A stretch of 64,000 nucleotides of DNA from Ashinkailepas kermadecensis (Eukaryota > Arthropoda > Thecostraca > Neolepadidae), in contig JAOTOM010004564.1 in assembly GCA_034440615.1 (NCBI GenBank), positions 124,001-188,000 of the forward strand, given 5' to 3'. A program made the position numbers and the translations under genes. Positions 1 to 13,338 of the stretch are shown in pieces; position 1 is the stretch's first letter, and every line of letters starts with the position of its first letter. Under the pieces are notes generated by a model. It ran no database searches, was not told where the DNA came from, and saw only the letters and a list, made by a program, of their open reading frames with translations.

Positions 1-3000
1 TTGAGCCAGTAGTGTAGGCACTTATGACTGTACCTTTGTCATTTGTTTTGAGATTTATAATTTCAGAAGAGATTCGGGATAGGGAGAATAATAACTATGC
101 TATGAACTGGCATTGTATGCCATATCATATTATAGGTTATCTCTTTACCTGAAATTGCATTGCAAAATGTTCGTGCATGCGAAATGTTCGTGTCACCATT
201 CCTTATCGAGAGCATGCACATGCTACTCATAAACGAGATACTGTTAGAAAGAACACATGAAGACTTCATCGGCATGCATCAAGGAGCAGGATGTCGCCTG
301 AGTGTTCCGAAAGTGGTATATTCCACCTTATTTCGCGAATAATTTATCACTGCCATGTTGGGTCGTGCACCAACGTCTTGCGGTCGACAGATTCATTCGT
401 GGCTGCCACGTGGCTGCTTCAGGCCTCTACCAGCGTTCATGCTGAACGCCGACCACCAAGGAAAAGAAAAGACCTAATTTTCAGCTTATCAGATCATGTA
501 CTGGCCTGTATCGTCCGCAATCCCGAGATGTTCCTGTCCGATCGAGGGCCATGGCTCACGTCATGGCCGTTCCAATAGTTCCTAGGGGGGGGGGGGCTGT
601 TCAGCACATCAAGTCACCACCACACTATCCAGTCTAACGAGCGAGCTGAGGCCGCAGTGAAGAGAGCCTCAGTTCACCAGACGCTGCTGGGACGAACACA
701 TTTCCACCCTGGACGTGTAGACTTGGACGTGTGGAGTCATGTGGCGCCACAACCCTCCTGATCTGGATGGCAGATGGCCGGGGCAGATCCTGTAAGGAGT
801 CTGTGCACCACACACTGCCAGCACACTGTGTTGCCTCGCACCCTGCTGGCAGTGGGCGGTCGACGAGGCTGAAACCTGAAGCTGGCGCTGAGGATTACTG
901 CGGCTCACGATCAGCATGCACCACCAGACCATTCCAACGCTCCAAGTCGGACATCAGTTTCCACTGCAAACTCCTGCCACCGGCACATGACAGGAATTTG
1001 CCAACCAGTTATTTGGCCAGCCAAACAATGTGACCACCACCAAGACTGGCTGGAGAATCTTAACTGATGCCCATGCCACTCTGCCACCAGCATGTGCTCC
1101 GGATCTGTTCCCAGCCACCACTAACGCACCTCGCCATTTGAGCCATGTATGTTGCCATCCGTGTTCCAATGAGGTCATATGGATCCTTGATCTCCCAATC
1201 CAGGAGGGGAGGAAGTGAGAGCATGAAATGAATGTGCTACTTGTCACTTATCAGAAGAGCTTGTCTGCAGAGAAGATGGGTGTTTTGCTCATTGTTTATG
1301 AAAACAATGAGCATGAGTATTTCCTTACATTCACTGATTATGGTGAACTAGGGGGCTGTGGTGTGCAGTCATATGCTAAGTGACATGAGTGAACACCACC
1401 ACACTACTCAGCTATTTTATCAACATTTGACCCACAGATACTGTGTTGCTCCTTTGCTCCACTCCAATCACTAAACTAAGAGAAATAATGATAATATTCA
1501 GGTTGAGCTGTGAATGTGCATGAAGGAATACAGGCATCTTCCAAAATGTTATGAAGAGTAACACAGACAAACATATGGCCTTTGACATTTGCTGACCACC
1601 TGCTACCAACATATGAAGGAAGCATTCATTTTTAATGCATGAGATAAACATGGAATTGAAAGCATCAATTGTAATATTTACATTAGAAAAGGAATATAGG
1701 CTTTCATTCAGAAATTCACCTTAAATGATGTCAACACAAAATTGGCACTGGTATCAATATAGGTATCTCATCCACTTCAAGCTGTGTAGTGCTTCTACAC
1801 TATGCTATTTTTGTTCACATTAAGAAGGGATAATGAAATACTCCATTGAGACCAATAAACCTACAGTACTGAGCATCATAATATAGGATGACAGTAATTA
1901 CTTTGGAATGTCCAGAAGAGCCCTGAACTTCCCTCTCCATTCCTCAACTGGTGCTGCTGAGATCATTTCTTCAGTCTCCATGTCATGGTTTTCTGTGGAC
2001 AAAGTTGCATGTTAGCAGGGTAGGATTTGTGCTTTGTAAAAAAATTATAACTGTAGAAAGGGTACACATGGCTGAGAAAAAAAAATGCATTCAGCAGCAG
2101 GGGTGTGCATTCAAGCTTTCCCAAATGGTGCCTTTAACAGTTGGAGGGCCCCCACCTTTCCACCATGGAGAGGCACATCATGCGACAGTAGATAGGTATC
2201 TCCCCTTGCATCCGACCCCGACCATCCCTTAGCGACATCAAGAAGAGAATTGGAAAGCCGAACCTCTGATGAAGTCTTCCGGATCTTCGTCTCCATTTGT
2301 CACTGAAGTGTGATTTACTCTATAATAAGCACCATCAATCCAGATAAGCTTCGGTCGCATTACATCCATCCCGTCCTGGTTATTTCAGCACATCTTGATC
2401 TCTTGGGTATATGCACGGGTGCACTATGCACCAAGCCTATAAAATTCCCATGCACAACCTCCAAGTACTACCTTACACCAGCGGCTCCAGCTTAACATCT
2501 CAAGGTCAACCAGCCAGCCAGGTAGGTAGACACTGGGTACTAATACTAAAGGGTACAAAGGAATCTAGTAGGTTTTCTAGTTCCAGCCCTTGTGACGTAA
2601 ATTTCAATTTTTTCAAAAATTTCAAGTAAATTTCATCAGTTCAGTTCATCAGTTTCAGTTTCATCAGTTGGTCACCTTGTGGCCTCGCTCTGGAATACAC
2701 TCATGGTCAGTGCTATGGACAGGCCTTCAAGGCTGGTGCAGGGGAAAAGTCAAGCTTTTTATCCAAATGTCTCCAAATCTTTGCTTGGAAAAAAACAACG
2801 AATCCACAGCTTTAAGCTGCAGTGTTTTGAGGTTGTGGGAGGAACTGCTCTTACTGTTCACACTACCTTCCCTTCCCCAACGACAGAAACACCTACATAT
2901 CATGGGCTGGATTTTACATTAGAGGTCTTCAGTGATTAATGCTCAAAGTTCACACATCCCAGATAGAGTAGCATGGACAGTGGCATACCTGGTATATGCA

Positions 3001-3215
3001 TGTGGGGGCAAACAGATTTCGAGATGGCTCAAGCAACACTCATACAAATAGTCGCCAGATTTGGACCGGTATTTTTCATAAGTACCCATTATGATTTTAT
3101 GCTAAGATGAGTAGGAACAACTTAACTTGGCGCTGCAAGGTGCCAAACCTATCACCATCGTAACGAAGTCAGTGGATCCACCCTCTCCCTCCTGTTCAAA
3201 TGCTTTCGTAATGGC
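1..3215. other. No recognised gene
   Basis: Only short spurious ORFs. There is a G homopolymer near 587 and AT-rich, repeat-like DNA from 1.4 kb on. I found no conserved domain, RNA gene or complete element. Confidence 0.5.
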
Positions 3216-3217
3216 CG

Positions 3218-3515
<298 letters not shown>

Positions 3516-3537
3516 TAATGATTATTACACCATAGAT

Positions 3538-3693
3538 TATTGGGGTGCGAAATACATGAAGTTAATGGGAAGCCACACATCGATGGAACGCATGTTCCTT
3601 GGTACCCCATGTTAAAAGTTTAAATTATTGGAGGACAGAGCCAACACTTAGGGGGCATTTGCCCCTCAAAAATATATCAAAGAACACCCCTGG
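3538..3693 (-). repeat. Dispersed repeat family A, copy 1
   Basis: Ends in aacacccctggtc and contains gagccaacactta, gggggcatttgcccc and aaatacatgaag. It is a diverged reverse copy of 4938-5122 and 13848-14011 and lies in the same orientation as 10627-10825. The CAGGGGTGTT-type end is like that of small hAT-type elements (inference). Confidence 0.7.
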
Positions 3694-3845
3694 TCTAGAC
3701 GCATATGAATGAAAAATGGGGGAAAATCATGAAAACCAGCTGCAGGTTCCGTATCTGCACATGTGGGTGATAAGGGCGTGGCATTCCAACCAGTATCGGT
3801 ACCTCGTCTGGTAGCCTAAATATAATGTTGGCGCCTTTTGCTATA

Positions 3846-3989
3846 TAGGCTGCGATATATAGCTTCCTAGGAACTTGAGATAAGGGATTGATTGGGCTGA
3901 GAGTATGTACATTTCTAGTACCTTTTCCAGATAGGCTTAACCCAGATGGGCCACTGTGGCTTTTATTAAGCCTTAACACTTTATGACTC
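3846..3989. repeat. Dispersed repeat family B, copy 1
   Basis: About 145 bp starting taggctgcgatatatagctt and ending near aacactttatgactc. It is over 90% identical by eye to 45906-46050, 42 kb away in VPS13D intron 15. No coding potential. Confidence 0.88.
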
Positions 3990-4937
3990 TATGACTTTTC
4001 CTGGCCGGAGGGGTACCACATTCGCATGGGAGGCACATGCCCCCAGTGCCCCCACCCTTGTTTACGCCCCTGCACCGAGTGGGGAGGAATTATGTTGGAA
4101 CAGTTATCTCTTACGTGCTCCTACCCCTCCGTCCCAGCCGTGATCTTGAGTTGTCCTGTCTCATCACACTGCTACTACCCGTGGCACCGCGCAATTCCTT
4201 CGGCGCTCGACATGGATGCAGTCAGCGCGGGTCCAAGCAAAAAGTCCTAGTGTTAGTGGAAGATAAGGCTCATATTTGTGGACAAGATTCTTCAAGCTAT
4301 CAAATGAACCCGATTTTGTCCCATTTTGATGGTATTTAAGTTCGGAAATGTCGGGTGGAAAACACAGAAGTTTGGCTGGAGCGCCTACGGGACTGAGCAA
4401 TTGTCCAGCCCATGTGACGTCACCGGTTGCCAAACGATATTGGAGGGCCCCGGGTAGACACACCAGATTTCAAGACCTAACCGTGACGTCACATGTTCAT
4501 TGAATGCCAAAGACTGATATGGGGATCCATGTGTAGACGGGTGACGTCATGGTCCCGCGCGTCGCCTTGGCGACGCGTGCCTTCCCATTGGCTGGTTGGT
4601 TTCGCGCCGAAACACCCCGACCGCGGGGAGTGTGAGAATAAAGCTGGCTGCGAGCGGACGTGCGGTCCGCCGTGCGGTGTGGACTCGAAATCTGTCATAC
4701 GTGTTAGGAATTCGGACCCAGCGACTATACATGGATGGATGGACAGGTGTTCGATGACTTTTCGCAGACATTCATCTTGCTACCGTTCATGTTGTGACAT
4801 ATGGCTAAAGTTAATGATTGCTTCTGAGTGTGACTAAATACTGTGCAAACTAACGCCATCCATTCACTTTAATCACAAGTGTGGAATGGTTGCATGTCTT
4901 CCCACAGAAAACAATCCATTATAAAAAAAATCAGGAA
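3990..4937. other. No recognised gene
   Basis: Contains tgacgtca-like motifs and cgcgccgaaa-rich sequence around 4530-4620. No supported gene. Confidence 0.4.
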
Positions 4938-5122
4938 CAACGGGTGTTATTTTATATGCTTTTGAGGGGCAAGTTTCCCCTCACTGTTGGCTTTGTCCCC
5001 CCCCATCCCCTCAATGACTTCAACAATTATCACTGGACCATTTGGAGCGTGCAAGTTTCCAATCCATCCAATCCCCTTAATCTATTTGGGTTCAAAGCCT
5101 TCATGTATTGTGCCCCCCCCAC
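4938..5122 (+). repeat. Dispersed repeat family A, copy 2
   Basis: Plus-oriented copy: cgggtgttattttatatg, ggggcaagtttcccc, actgttggctttgtcc, then ccttcatgtattgtg. Compare 13848-14011 and the minus copies at 3538 and 10627. Confidence 0.72.
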
Positions 5123-6265
5123 AAAAAAAACACCCGTGTCAGGAAACATTAGGATTTCCAGAGTGGCTGGTTGTTTCTATGGTGGTTTCTGTGGTTTTTA
5201 AGCGCACTTGCCTAGCACTGTAATAGTCCAAACGGTTATAACACTATTCTTACCGGATCAATTAGAATTCTCATTAGGAAGATGTTGTTCATAGCACTAT
5301 GTTCCTAGCACTAGGAAAATAACACTGCCATTTTGGTTGCAATGGTGTTAATGGCTGTCTGACTAAAGCAAGTGGTAATTGCCGCAAGGAATTGCCAGGC
5401 ATTCTCCGAAAACCTTACGAGATCTACTGCTTTCACCCATTGTATTATTGATTCGTACAAGGTATAGGAGTGGCACAGGAGCGGATCGAGAATGACCAAT
5501 TGATGGGAGGGGGAATTCCGAAAATCAAGAATCAACCAAAAACTTTGAAGATAAATTATATGTCGAAGAACTTCGCATTTCAACCGCCGGCATTTGTCTG
5601 GATTGCTTAATACAATATGTATGTAACAGAATGTTTTGATATTTATAGAACTTCATTGCGAAAATTCGGGGAAATTTGTATCGGGTGAGGGTCAGGAAGG
5701 CTCACGTCGACACCCCCCCCCCCCCCCCTCCCCCTTTCAGATCCACCAGTGGGGAAGCATGGACAAAGATTATTATATGGTACTTAGTTAATGGCCCATA
5801 ACTCTCTCCATCTTTGAAGCAAAAACAAAACGAAAAGATCTTAACGTAAACCAGTTCGCTTCCCTTCCCGGGTACGCTAACTCCCGGCAGCAAATGCACA
5901 ACGACGTTACATCACGTCACCTCATAATTTGGTCGTGTTTTGCTACGCGTCGTGGGCGTGTTGTCACAAAGTCGCGAAGGCAACTGTCGGGCGTATACAT
6001 TGCTGTGGCCGTCATATTATAGTGCTAGCGACACCTGCATGACCTGGCGGCAACGTTGCGTACGTGCGGATGTGCATAATACGTAGTATGTAAGTCTTCT
6101 CGTAAACGCATCGTCTTCCTTTTTAATATGTTGATTGAGCCGAATAGTCGGCAACATAATCATATTGATACGTAATCGAAGACAACACTACTGCAGTGCT
6201 TTCAGTGCTCGACACTGCTAGAGGCGTGTGCCCGCACGCTCCCAATGGCGTAACCAAGGGAGCAA
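5123..6265. other. No recognised gene
   Basis: Holds a C homopolymer tract at about 5710-5735. No conserved ORF. Confidence 0.4.
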
Positions 6266-6269
6266 AGGG

Positions 6270-7745
6270 GGCAACCGCCCTCTGGAGGATTCAAGGGACC
6301 CACAGGGCCCCTCAAGGCGTAGGCGCAGGAGGCCCTTGCGGGCCCCCTGGAAAGATGCGAAGGGTCCCTGGTCCAACTTGAAAGGCCCTTGGGCCGACGT
6401 GAAGGGCTCCTGATCCAACGTGAAGGGCCCCTGGACTAACGTAAATGGCTCCTGCGCCAACGTAAATGGCCCCTGGGCCAACGTAAAGGGCCCCTGCGCC
6501 AGCTAAAGGGGCCCTGAGCTGACGGAAATAGTCCCGAACCAATGACGAGGGCCGGAGTCAACGGAAAGTGCCATCAGGAAGATGTTGAGGACCTTTGGCT
6601 GGGCTAACGTGAATGGCTTCTAGGGGCCCCGGATGATTGAAAGGGACCCGGGCTGACGGAGAGGGCCCGATCCAATATGAAGGGCCCCTGGGCTGTCGGC
6701 GGAGCGCAAGCCGAGAGTCGACCGGAAAAGGCCCTGGGTCGTCAAAGAGGTGACAGCGGGCTTCAGGCCGGTAAAGAGAGGCTCCCGAGCTAAGGAGACG
6801 ATCTGGGGTGAATGGGAGGGTTCCTGGTGCTCCCGAGCCCCTCCCAGCCTCTAAGCCCATGGAGGGCCCGGACTGCCAAACAGTAGTGGCGTTTCCAAGA
6901 GATGAAGGGGCACCCGCCCTCCTGGCGAGTCCAATGGGGCTTTCCAGGCGACCGCCATGAGGGGCAGAGATATATCCGAAGAAAAATGTAAACGCATCTC
7001 GCAGTGCGTGTGAAAAGGGCCCTTGAGACCCGGACACGTCTATCCTGAGGGCTAGCAAGGGCCGTGGAGACAAGAGAGGACCCGCCCGAGAGCTGGAATG
7101 CCCACCCCAGCTGGAAAGAGTAGTGTCATCTGGAATGGGCTCCTTACAGCAGAGGAATAAACAGGGCGCCTGAGGATTAGATAAGACTGGAATGATCTTT
7201 GGGTTTGAAAGGGTCCCTAAAGAATGAACAGGACCCCTAAAAGCTGAAGAGGACTGGTGAGGGCTCATTTCAGATTTGAAATTCCTCCGAGATGAAAGCT
7301 AGACAAGACTATTGATAACTGTGATGGGCCCCTACATGTACATGAGGGACATACAGGAGAGAGCCCCGATGGATGAAGATCTAGTGAGAGTCAGAGGAGA
7401 CTAGACTGGCATTGTTCCGATATTGAGAGCGTTCCCCAATGGATGAACAAGGTTCCATGAGAAGAAAAAACCATTCCCTGTTGGCTGAACGATTTAGGTG
7501 ATGAATACCGAAGGCCAGCCTCAGATCTGAGGCTGAGCTAGAATGTTCTCGAAACGATAAGAGATGTCAATAAATAGGAAGGGCCCTGAGGGCTAACAGA
7601 GCCCCTTGAGAGCTAAGAAGAGTCCCTAAGGCTAACGATGGCTGTGAGAAATACTGAGGGCCAATGTCAGAGCTAGAAAGGTTTTCATGGGAAGGGCCCC
7701 GAACAGCTGGAGAGGACCCATGACTATTCAAAATGGTCACTGAGC
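6270..7745. repeat. Degenerate GGGCCC-rich tandem repeat
   Basis: A ~30-bp unit of the type aagggcccctgggctaacgt is clear at 6370-6510 and fades toward 7.7 kb into scattered gggccc/gagggc motifs. A 236-codon minus-strand ORF (6558-7268) crosses it but is best explained by the composition. Confidence 0.8.
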
Positions 7746-8446
7746 ACTAGGGATGACGGCCGCTTCAGCGGTGTTAGTTGCTTCGCCTTGAACCCGGGCG
7801 ACACCGGTTAAGCAAGCTGAAGGAAAATACAATATGCAGGATGCTGTGTGTTCGGCATAGCTGGTCAGGCATAGCTCCAGTCCTTCCCACGTCCCCAAAT
7901 CTTGCACTTATCTTTCCCCATTAGTATTCATGCATTATCTTGAGAAAGTATGACGGTGTTGAAAAGGCACAATACGGACCAACAGGGGTGCAGCCAAGGG
8001 TGGATGTCCCCCCCTTATGAACTTAACATACACTAGATCAAAGAAAAAATAAATTATTCACCACGCAAAACCTTAAATTTTCGGCGCGCGAAGCGCGCCG
8101 GTACCTTTCCGTCCTTCGCTCCATCTTTTGGTCTGACCCCCTTAGGAAAATCCTGGATGCGGCATTGGCTTCACCCTTATCATGAACACCTTCCCTATTC
8201 AACTATTCCTGAACGTACCGAAGAACAGAAAGAAGTAATTGTGTCCATTGAGATGAGCACTCGTATTTTTACTCAAGTTATGCCTTCATTAGAGATGTGC
8301 TCACGTTCCTTTGTTTTCCAGAATAAGTTTCCTTTTCTTGGTTGTTGTCGACGGCTAAATGGCTTGTTTTTCTTTCTGGTCTTTACCGGGGACGGTTGGA
8401 CTTTCTTTGCAGGTCTCGAATTAGCCAGGCCAGCGCATAGTGCCTA

Positions 8447-8447
<1 letters not shown>
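7746..8447. other. No recognised gene; perfect GC hairpin
   Basis: At 8080-8100 the sequence cggcgcgcgaagcgcgccg forms an 8-bp GC stem with a 3-nt loop, set in AT-rich DNA. Nothing else recognised. Confidence 0.5.

Positions 8448-8448
<1 letters not shown>

Positions 8449-8518
<70 letters not shown>
8449..8518. repeat. (TA)n microsatellite
   Basis: About 68 bp of TA, followed by a short inverted repeat (gacgcttgacc / ggtcaagcgtc). Confidence 0.97.
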
Positions 8519-8520
<2 letters not shown>

Positions 8521-8856
8521 GACGCTTGACCCAAATGGTCAAGCGTCACTGTCGTGCTGCTAGGACGGTTGGACTATCGATGATAGCTTGATTCAATTGA
8601 CAATTGTGGTATGTGAAGGAAGTATATTTTCTTCCCAGCCTTCGATCTTTTCCCAGGAGGGGAGAATGCAATACACTAGTATTTGTACTTGGTTTGAAGT
8701 TTCAGACAAGTTCAATCATGGCCTGCCTACATCGAATAAATCCTTATTGAGAAACGGCGGGTAGTCGTCTCAATCGATGAAGACGCAGTTCGGCACGGCA
8801 TTACAGCACAAGGCACCAGGTCACCAGGTCACGGCACGTCAGTCGCCCAAGCCGCT
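8519..8856. other. 3' flank of NSMCE1
   Basis: Likely holds the NSMCE1 3' UTR. No clear minus-strand AATAAA was found. Confidence 0.4.
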
Positions 8857-9579
8857 CTAACGCCGGCTGGCCGCGTGCGACGGCCGTGGATCAGGCAGCA
8901 CGCTGCCGCACCCGACGCATGCCACCTTTCCCTCCTGCTGCGGAATCTTCTTCACACAGTGCACGTGGTACTTCTCGTCGCACCGGTAACAGCGCACGCC
9001 GCGCACCGACACTCGGCGGCAGAAGCGGCACGCGCGCACGTCGTCGGGAAACTGGTTCGCCAGGTAGGATGCCATCTCGACGAGGCAGCGCGTGTGCAGT
9101 GCCACGCGGCCGGCGGCCGACTCCTCCAGCCAATGGTCGGCCACGAACTTCTGCAGAAGCACCTCGGCGCCCGAGCGCGACAGCGGCCGCTGCAGCTTGC
9201 TCACCAGGTTGATGGCGTTTATCGACGAGATGTCGCCGCTCTCCTGCGTCACCACCTCCTCGATGATGACCTGCAGGAAGCGCAGCTCCAGCTCCGGGTA
9301 GCCGGCGCAGAGTTGCGTCTCGGCGCCGACGCCCTGATTGACAAGCACGTAGAACTTGCTGCCGTCCTGCTCGGACCGGCCGACGGTGATGAGCAGGTCG
9401 AACGTGCGCAGCTGAGCGTTGACCGTCTTGAGGAAGGCGTCGCGCTGGCTGGCGCTGGTCTCCGGCTGTACTCGACTGCAGGAATCTTTGTACAGGGCGT
9501 CTACCTCGGACTCGGAGAGGATACGCCGACACATGAACGCTTGCACAAAGCGCCGGTGGGAATCACTGTACTCTTCCAT
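8857..9579 (-). CDS. NSMCE1: Nse1/NSMCE1, SMC5/6 complex RING-like subunit
   Basis: A 240-aa protein, close to the ~266 aa of the human one. Nse1 binds the MAGE protein Nse3 and Nse4 in the SMC5/6 complex that repairs and untangles DNA; its variant RING stimulates ubiquitin ligase activity. Seen: HRRFVQAFM near the N-terminus (winged-helix region), SINAINLVSKLQ and VLLQKFVADHWLEE (about residues 118-152), LHTRCLVEMASYL, then a RING-like cluster with Cys 184, 187, 197, 200, His 205/207, Cys 208, 221 and 224. The start is the ATG facing EEYSDSHRRF. The frame stays open 28 codons upstream, but a cttcag acceptor-like site just before the ATG suggests a spliced 5' UTR. The coding region has no intron, unlike VPS13D; this may be an ancestral state or a retrocopy (no poly-A trace seen). 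Confidence 0.92.
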   Translation of the reverse strand: MEEYSDSHRRFVQAFMCRRILSESEVDALYKDSCSRVQPETSASQRDAFLKTVNAQLRTFDLLITVGRSEQDGSKFYVLVNQGVGAETQLCAGYPELELRFLQVIIEEVVTQESGDISSINAINLVSKLQRPLSRSGAEVLLQKFVADHWLEESAAGRVALHTRCLVEMASYLANQFPDDVRACRFCRRVSVRGVRCYRCDEKYHVHCVKKIPQQEGKVACVGCGSVLPDPRPSHAASRR

Positions 9580-10057
9580 AGCGCCTTCGCTCGGGACACC
9601 TGAAGGACAGAGGCCAGTTACCAAGAGGAAGTTACCGAGCTGCCAGTTAACAAGTGGAGTCAATCCATCACATAGATCGAATCCACTGCTGAACCCTCGC
9701 CGGGCCGGCCGGAAAATCCACCTTTCCCGAGCCGGGGGTGGGGTGGGGGCCTTGAATTGGCTCTTCTAACATCCGATCTAAGTAAACTATGATGAAATCC
9801 AGCAGAACACCGTTTGAAAGCTCTGGTCATAGAGTGCCCAGAGCATACCCCATTGAACTTTATACACACCTAGACGGCCGACTCGACTTTTCAAAAAGAA
9901 CCCGACGGCGCCACCACATAAGGCCAAAACGGCGGCGCTTGTAGGCGCTGCGCAGTGTGTTGTGGATGTACAGCGGTGATGCTGGCGCGTTCTAGATGTT
10001 GAAAATGACTATCACCTTCAAATGATACAGTCATATATGAAGCAAAAACCCTTTGCT
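9580..10057. other. 5' flank of NSMCE1
   Basis: Upstream region of NSMCE1 on the minus strand. A cttcag acceptor-like site lies ~20 bp before the ATG. No TATA box recognised. Confidence 0.4.
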
Positions 10058-10114
<57 letters not shown>

Positions 10115-10121
10115 TATATCC
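10058..10121. repeat. (TA)n microsatellite flanked by an inverted repeat
   Basis: The TA tract sits between ttttgcttgatata and tatatcaagcaaaa-like flanks, so the whole forms a hairpin. Confidence 0.9.
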
Positions 10122-10289
10122 ATTCATATATCAAGCAAAAAACACATCACCTATTCCACATTAAGCCTGTACTCCGCCTTCCACGTCCCTGCCGTTCATC
10201 CCCTTGCGGAGACAGATACAGAGGGCACAGGGGACATGTTTCCGTTCATGGCAAGGTGGCGCCCATCTTACCAGGAAAAGTGGTCCTAC

Positions 10290-10626
10290 AGTGAGGCTCG
10301 GGTGCAACCCTTTCAAATTTTTCAGCTAAAGGCGCCACTCGAGATGAAAATGTGCCCCTTGGAATCATTGAGTGCATCCCCTTGAATTTGCAGCCAAAGT
10401 ATCCCTTCCAAGACACTCGAGTGCGCCCCTCTCGAAATTTTCAGCTGAAGGCACCCCTGAGGGCTGATCCAGTAGCTCCAGACATGCCCCATCCATGAAA
10501 AAAAAATCCTGGATCCTCGCCTGCGGTCTTGGCTACTCCCTTGGAAGAGGTATCGGGCTCATTGAAAGATCTACAATTAAAGAGGAAGCCCTGAGCACAC
10601 GGATGTTGATTTCTGAAAATTATTTG
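10290..10626. repeat. Degenerate tandem region with ctcgag motifs
   Basis: Diverged ~55-60-bp units carrying cactcgag, gcgcccct and attttcagct. Similar motifs resume at 10900-11110. No coding capacity. Confidence 0.5.
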
Positions 10627-10825
10627 GGCGGTGGGGGGCCAAAATACATGAAGGCAATGGGCAGGCCAAAATACATGAAGGCAATGGGCAGGCCAAAATT
10701 TATTGGGGAGCACACTCCATATGTTAAAGCTTGAAATTATTGGTGGGGAGAGGGGGGGGGGGGCAAAGCCAACATTGATGGGGCACTTGCTCCCACGAAA
10801 GTATATAAAGCAACACCACTGCCTG
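10627..10825 (-). repeat. Dispersed repeat family A, copy 3
   Basis: Contains aaagccaacattga, ggggcacttgctccc and a CAACACCACTG end, as in copy 1. A 31-bp piece carrying aaaatacatgaaggcaatgg is duplicated in tandem inside it. Confidence 0.72.
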
Positions 10826-11957
10826 AGTGTCAACCCGTGCCCTGCAGAATGGTCGTGCGGATTCAGGGATGGTCGGAAGATTCAGGGACATGTCCCCATG
10901 GAATTTGGAACCTGCGCCCCTCTGGGAAGGCTCGAGTGCTCCCCTCATATTTTTTCAGCCAGAAGCACCCATCCAGTGTGCTCAAGTGCATGCCCCCTCC
11001 CCTACTAAACGGATTTTAGGCCGAAGTTTTTCAGATACCCTTCAGGTATTTTCGCAGGGTGCACCTCCTAAGAAATGGCACCCCTATACAAATATCCCTC
11101 CCCCATGACAATTCCTGGATCCGCCCCTGATTAGGATATAGGATGCACACACAGTACACATATGCTGTCAACTACAAACATTCCCAGCATTACTTCGCTA
11201 GCATTTATGGGGTATCCAGGGTCTTAATTACATGGGGGTACACATGCCAAATACTACATAAAGTTGGCAAAACGATGACACAAGTTAGACCTCCAAAGAA
11301 CAATTGCAATATTTTACAAGGTGTTTCACCATTTCAATCTGCTCATCATGAACACAGCATCATTTTGCACCACTTTTATCAAAATCTATCAACAACTTTT
11401 CATTTTGCAACATTTCATTCCAGAGCCAAAATGCATGGGAGCGGGCGACGCGCCCGATCTTTTGCCCATGTACCGCTGCTCCAGCCGGGACCGGTCGGAA
11501 TAGGACGCTGAGCGTGTGGCTGGCGGCGAGTCGGCTGTCTAGGTATATATAGAGGTCAATGGCATACCTTATATTTGCATTTTGACTCATAATGAAATCA
11601 CCAGAGGTCATATCAGATCAATGTAAGGACCCTGATGAAGTCCCTGGAAATGATGGAAAAGGCAATACTTGTGTTATTTTGACATTTTTTCAAGAATGAA
11701 CATATATGAATGCATTTATATTGAGCATGGTGAAAAAGGGTCCAGATAGGATAGGTCAGATCAGGTCAGAGTCAGGTTTGAAAACCAGCTTCCAAAATAT
11801 GCATGTTACAGACACAGGGAAAATGTCATTGGTAATTCAATATAGCCTAGAGCACATATCACATCATATTTCTCCATGTTTGGCCATGGTGAGATTGCTA
11901 AAGGTCATAATAGGCCAATCCAGTGGCATAACCTTTACCTTGGAGAATGACCTGGAT
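10826..11957. other. No recognised gene; possible element end at ~11113
   Basis: aattcctggatccgcccctg at 11108-11127 is the reverse complement of the ggggcggatccagg end seen at ~17473, suggesting a decayed inverted-repeat element. The rest is AT-rich and anonymous. Confidence 0.4.
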
Positions 11958-11962
11958 AATAT

Positions 11963-12021
<59 letters not shown>
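11958..12021. repeat. (TA)n microsatellite
   Basis: TA dinucleotide tract inside anonymous AT-rich DNA. Confidence 0.95.
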
Positions 12022-12024
<3 letters not shown>

Positions 12025-13338
12025 AGGAACTTCCAACCAAACCATTCAAGCAAAAAATTAATATCTGATTGACATCCAAAAATGTTAAGGTCAGGTCAGA
12101 TCATACCATATGGTCAGGTCCAGTAAGTTCAAGCTGGCATACATTGATATATCACTTTTGAAGTATAAAATTGCATTCCAAGAAGAACTGTGATATCATA
12201 CTGGAACATCCTTGTAAACTGTACAGCTTCTGACCTCGTGATCTGATCTCACCTCATGCCAGGACAATGCACAAATTGATACACTGATCTCTTCAGCATT
12301 TGCCTAAGTGTGCAGTGTTTGGGAAGTAATTTCAAAGAAAGATCAAATCAAGTCACAACATGTCAACTTGCATGGCATCAGGACATCTCAGGTACTTGAT
12401 TGTCATCCAATGTGATGTTGCATGACTTAGGTGGTACTGAAACCAAATTCAGACATTGCTTGGTGAGGAACAGCAACATACTGTATAAGATGGTATTTTG
12501 TAGAATATACATAGGTGGCTTGACCTTGTCATTGACTTTTGAGACACAAAATAACCCAGGATGCTTCATTCATGCTTTTTGGCATGACAAATTACCACAA
12601 ATTGAATTTCCCTCACTGAGCATGGCAAAAATGAAAGGAAATTGGACTGATGTCATACCATAACTTGACCTTACTTAGCACTTCAAGATTAAGTTTGTTT
12701 ATCTTCATGAAAGGACAGTATGCTCCAAGTTTGGTGCTTATATTTTTGGGGATCTTTTTTAAATCATTTTTTGTTTTGCTCTTTGAAGCATTTCAGGGTA
12801 GGTTTGGTTATATTTTTTAGTTTTTGAGAAAAAGAAAATCAGTTGGAATCATTCCATTAAAAAAAGAAGTTTTTTGCATGGAAGGTTAGGCTAGGAGAAG
12901 TTAGGTTATGTTACATTTTTGTTCCATATTTTGAACCTTACTTTTCATACCGTGTCATCCAACTCTAAGCCACTTTCTGTGTGTTATTTTGCCAGTATTA
13001 TTGCAGTTTAAGGCATCTATGTGACAAGTTTTACACTCATTTTACCTGCATGAAGCAAACAAAGGGGTTAGGTTTGGTTAGGTTTGGCTAGGCTTTCATT
13101 TGAAGTTCAATTTTCTGAAGTTGGAAATTCCTCACAAAAAAAAGTTTTTTTTCTTAAAAACTCATCAGACTAGGTTAGGTTAGGTTTGATTTTTGAATAT
13201 GAAAATTTATAAGAAAAAACTTGAAAATTTTCAACTTTAAAGAAAATAATTTGTTTTCCTGCATGGATGGTTAGGCTAGATTAGGTTAGGTTAGGTTGTT
13301 ACTTTTGTTTTTGTTTGCTACTTATGCTACATTACCCC

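Noticed and set aside
6558..7268. 236-codon minus-strand ORF
   Set aside because: Lies in the GGGCCC-rich degenerate repeat. Pro/Gly/Ser composition without any domain.
8875..9603. 242-codon plus-strand ORF
   Set aside because: Antisense shadow of the GC-rich NSMCE1 coding exon.
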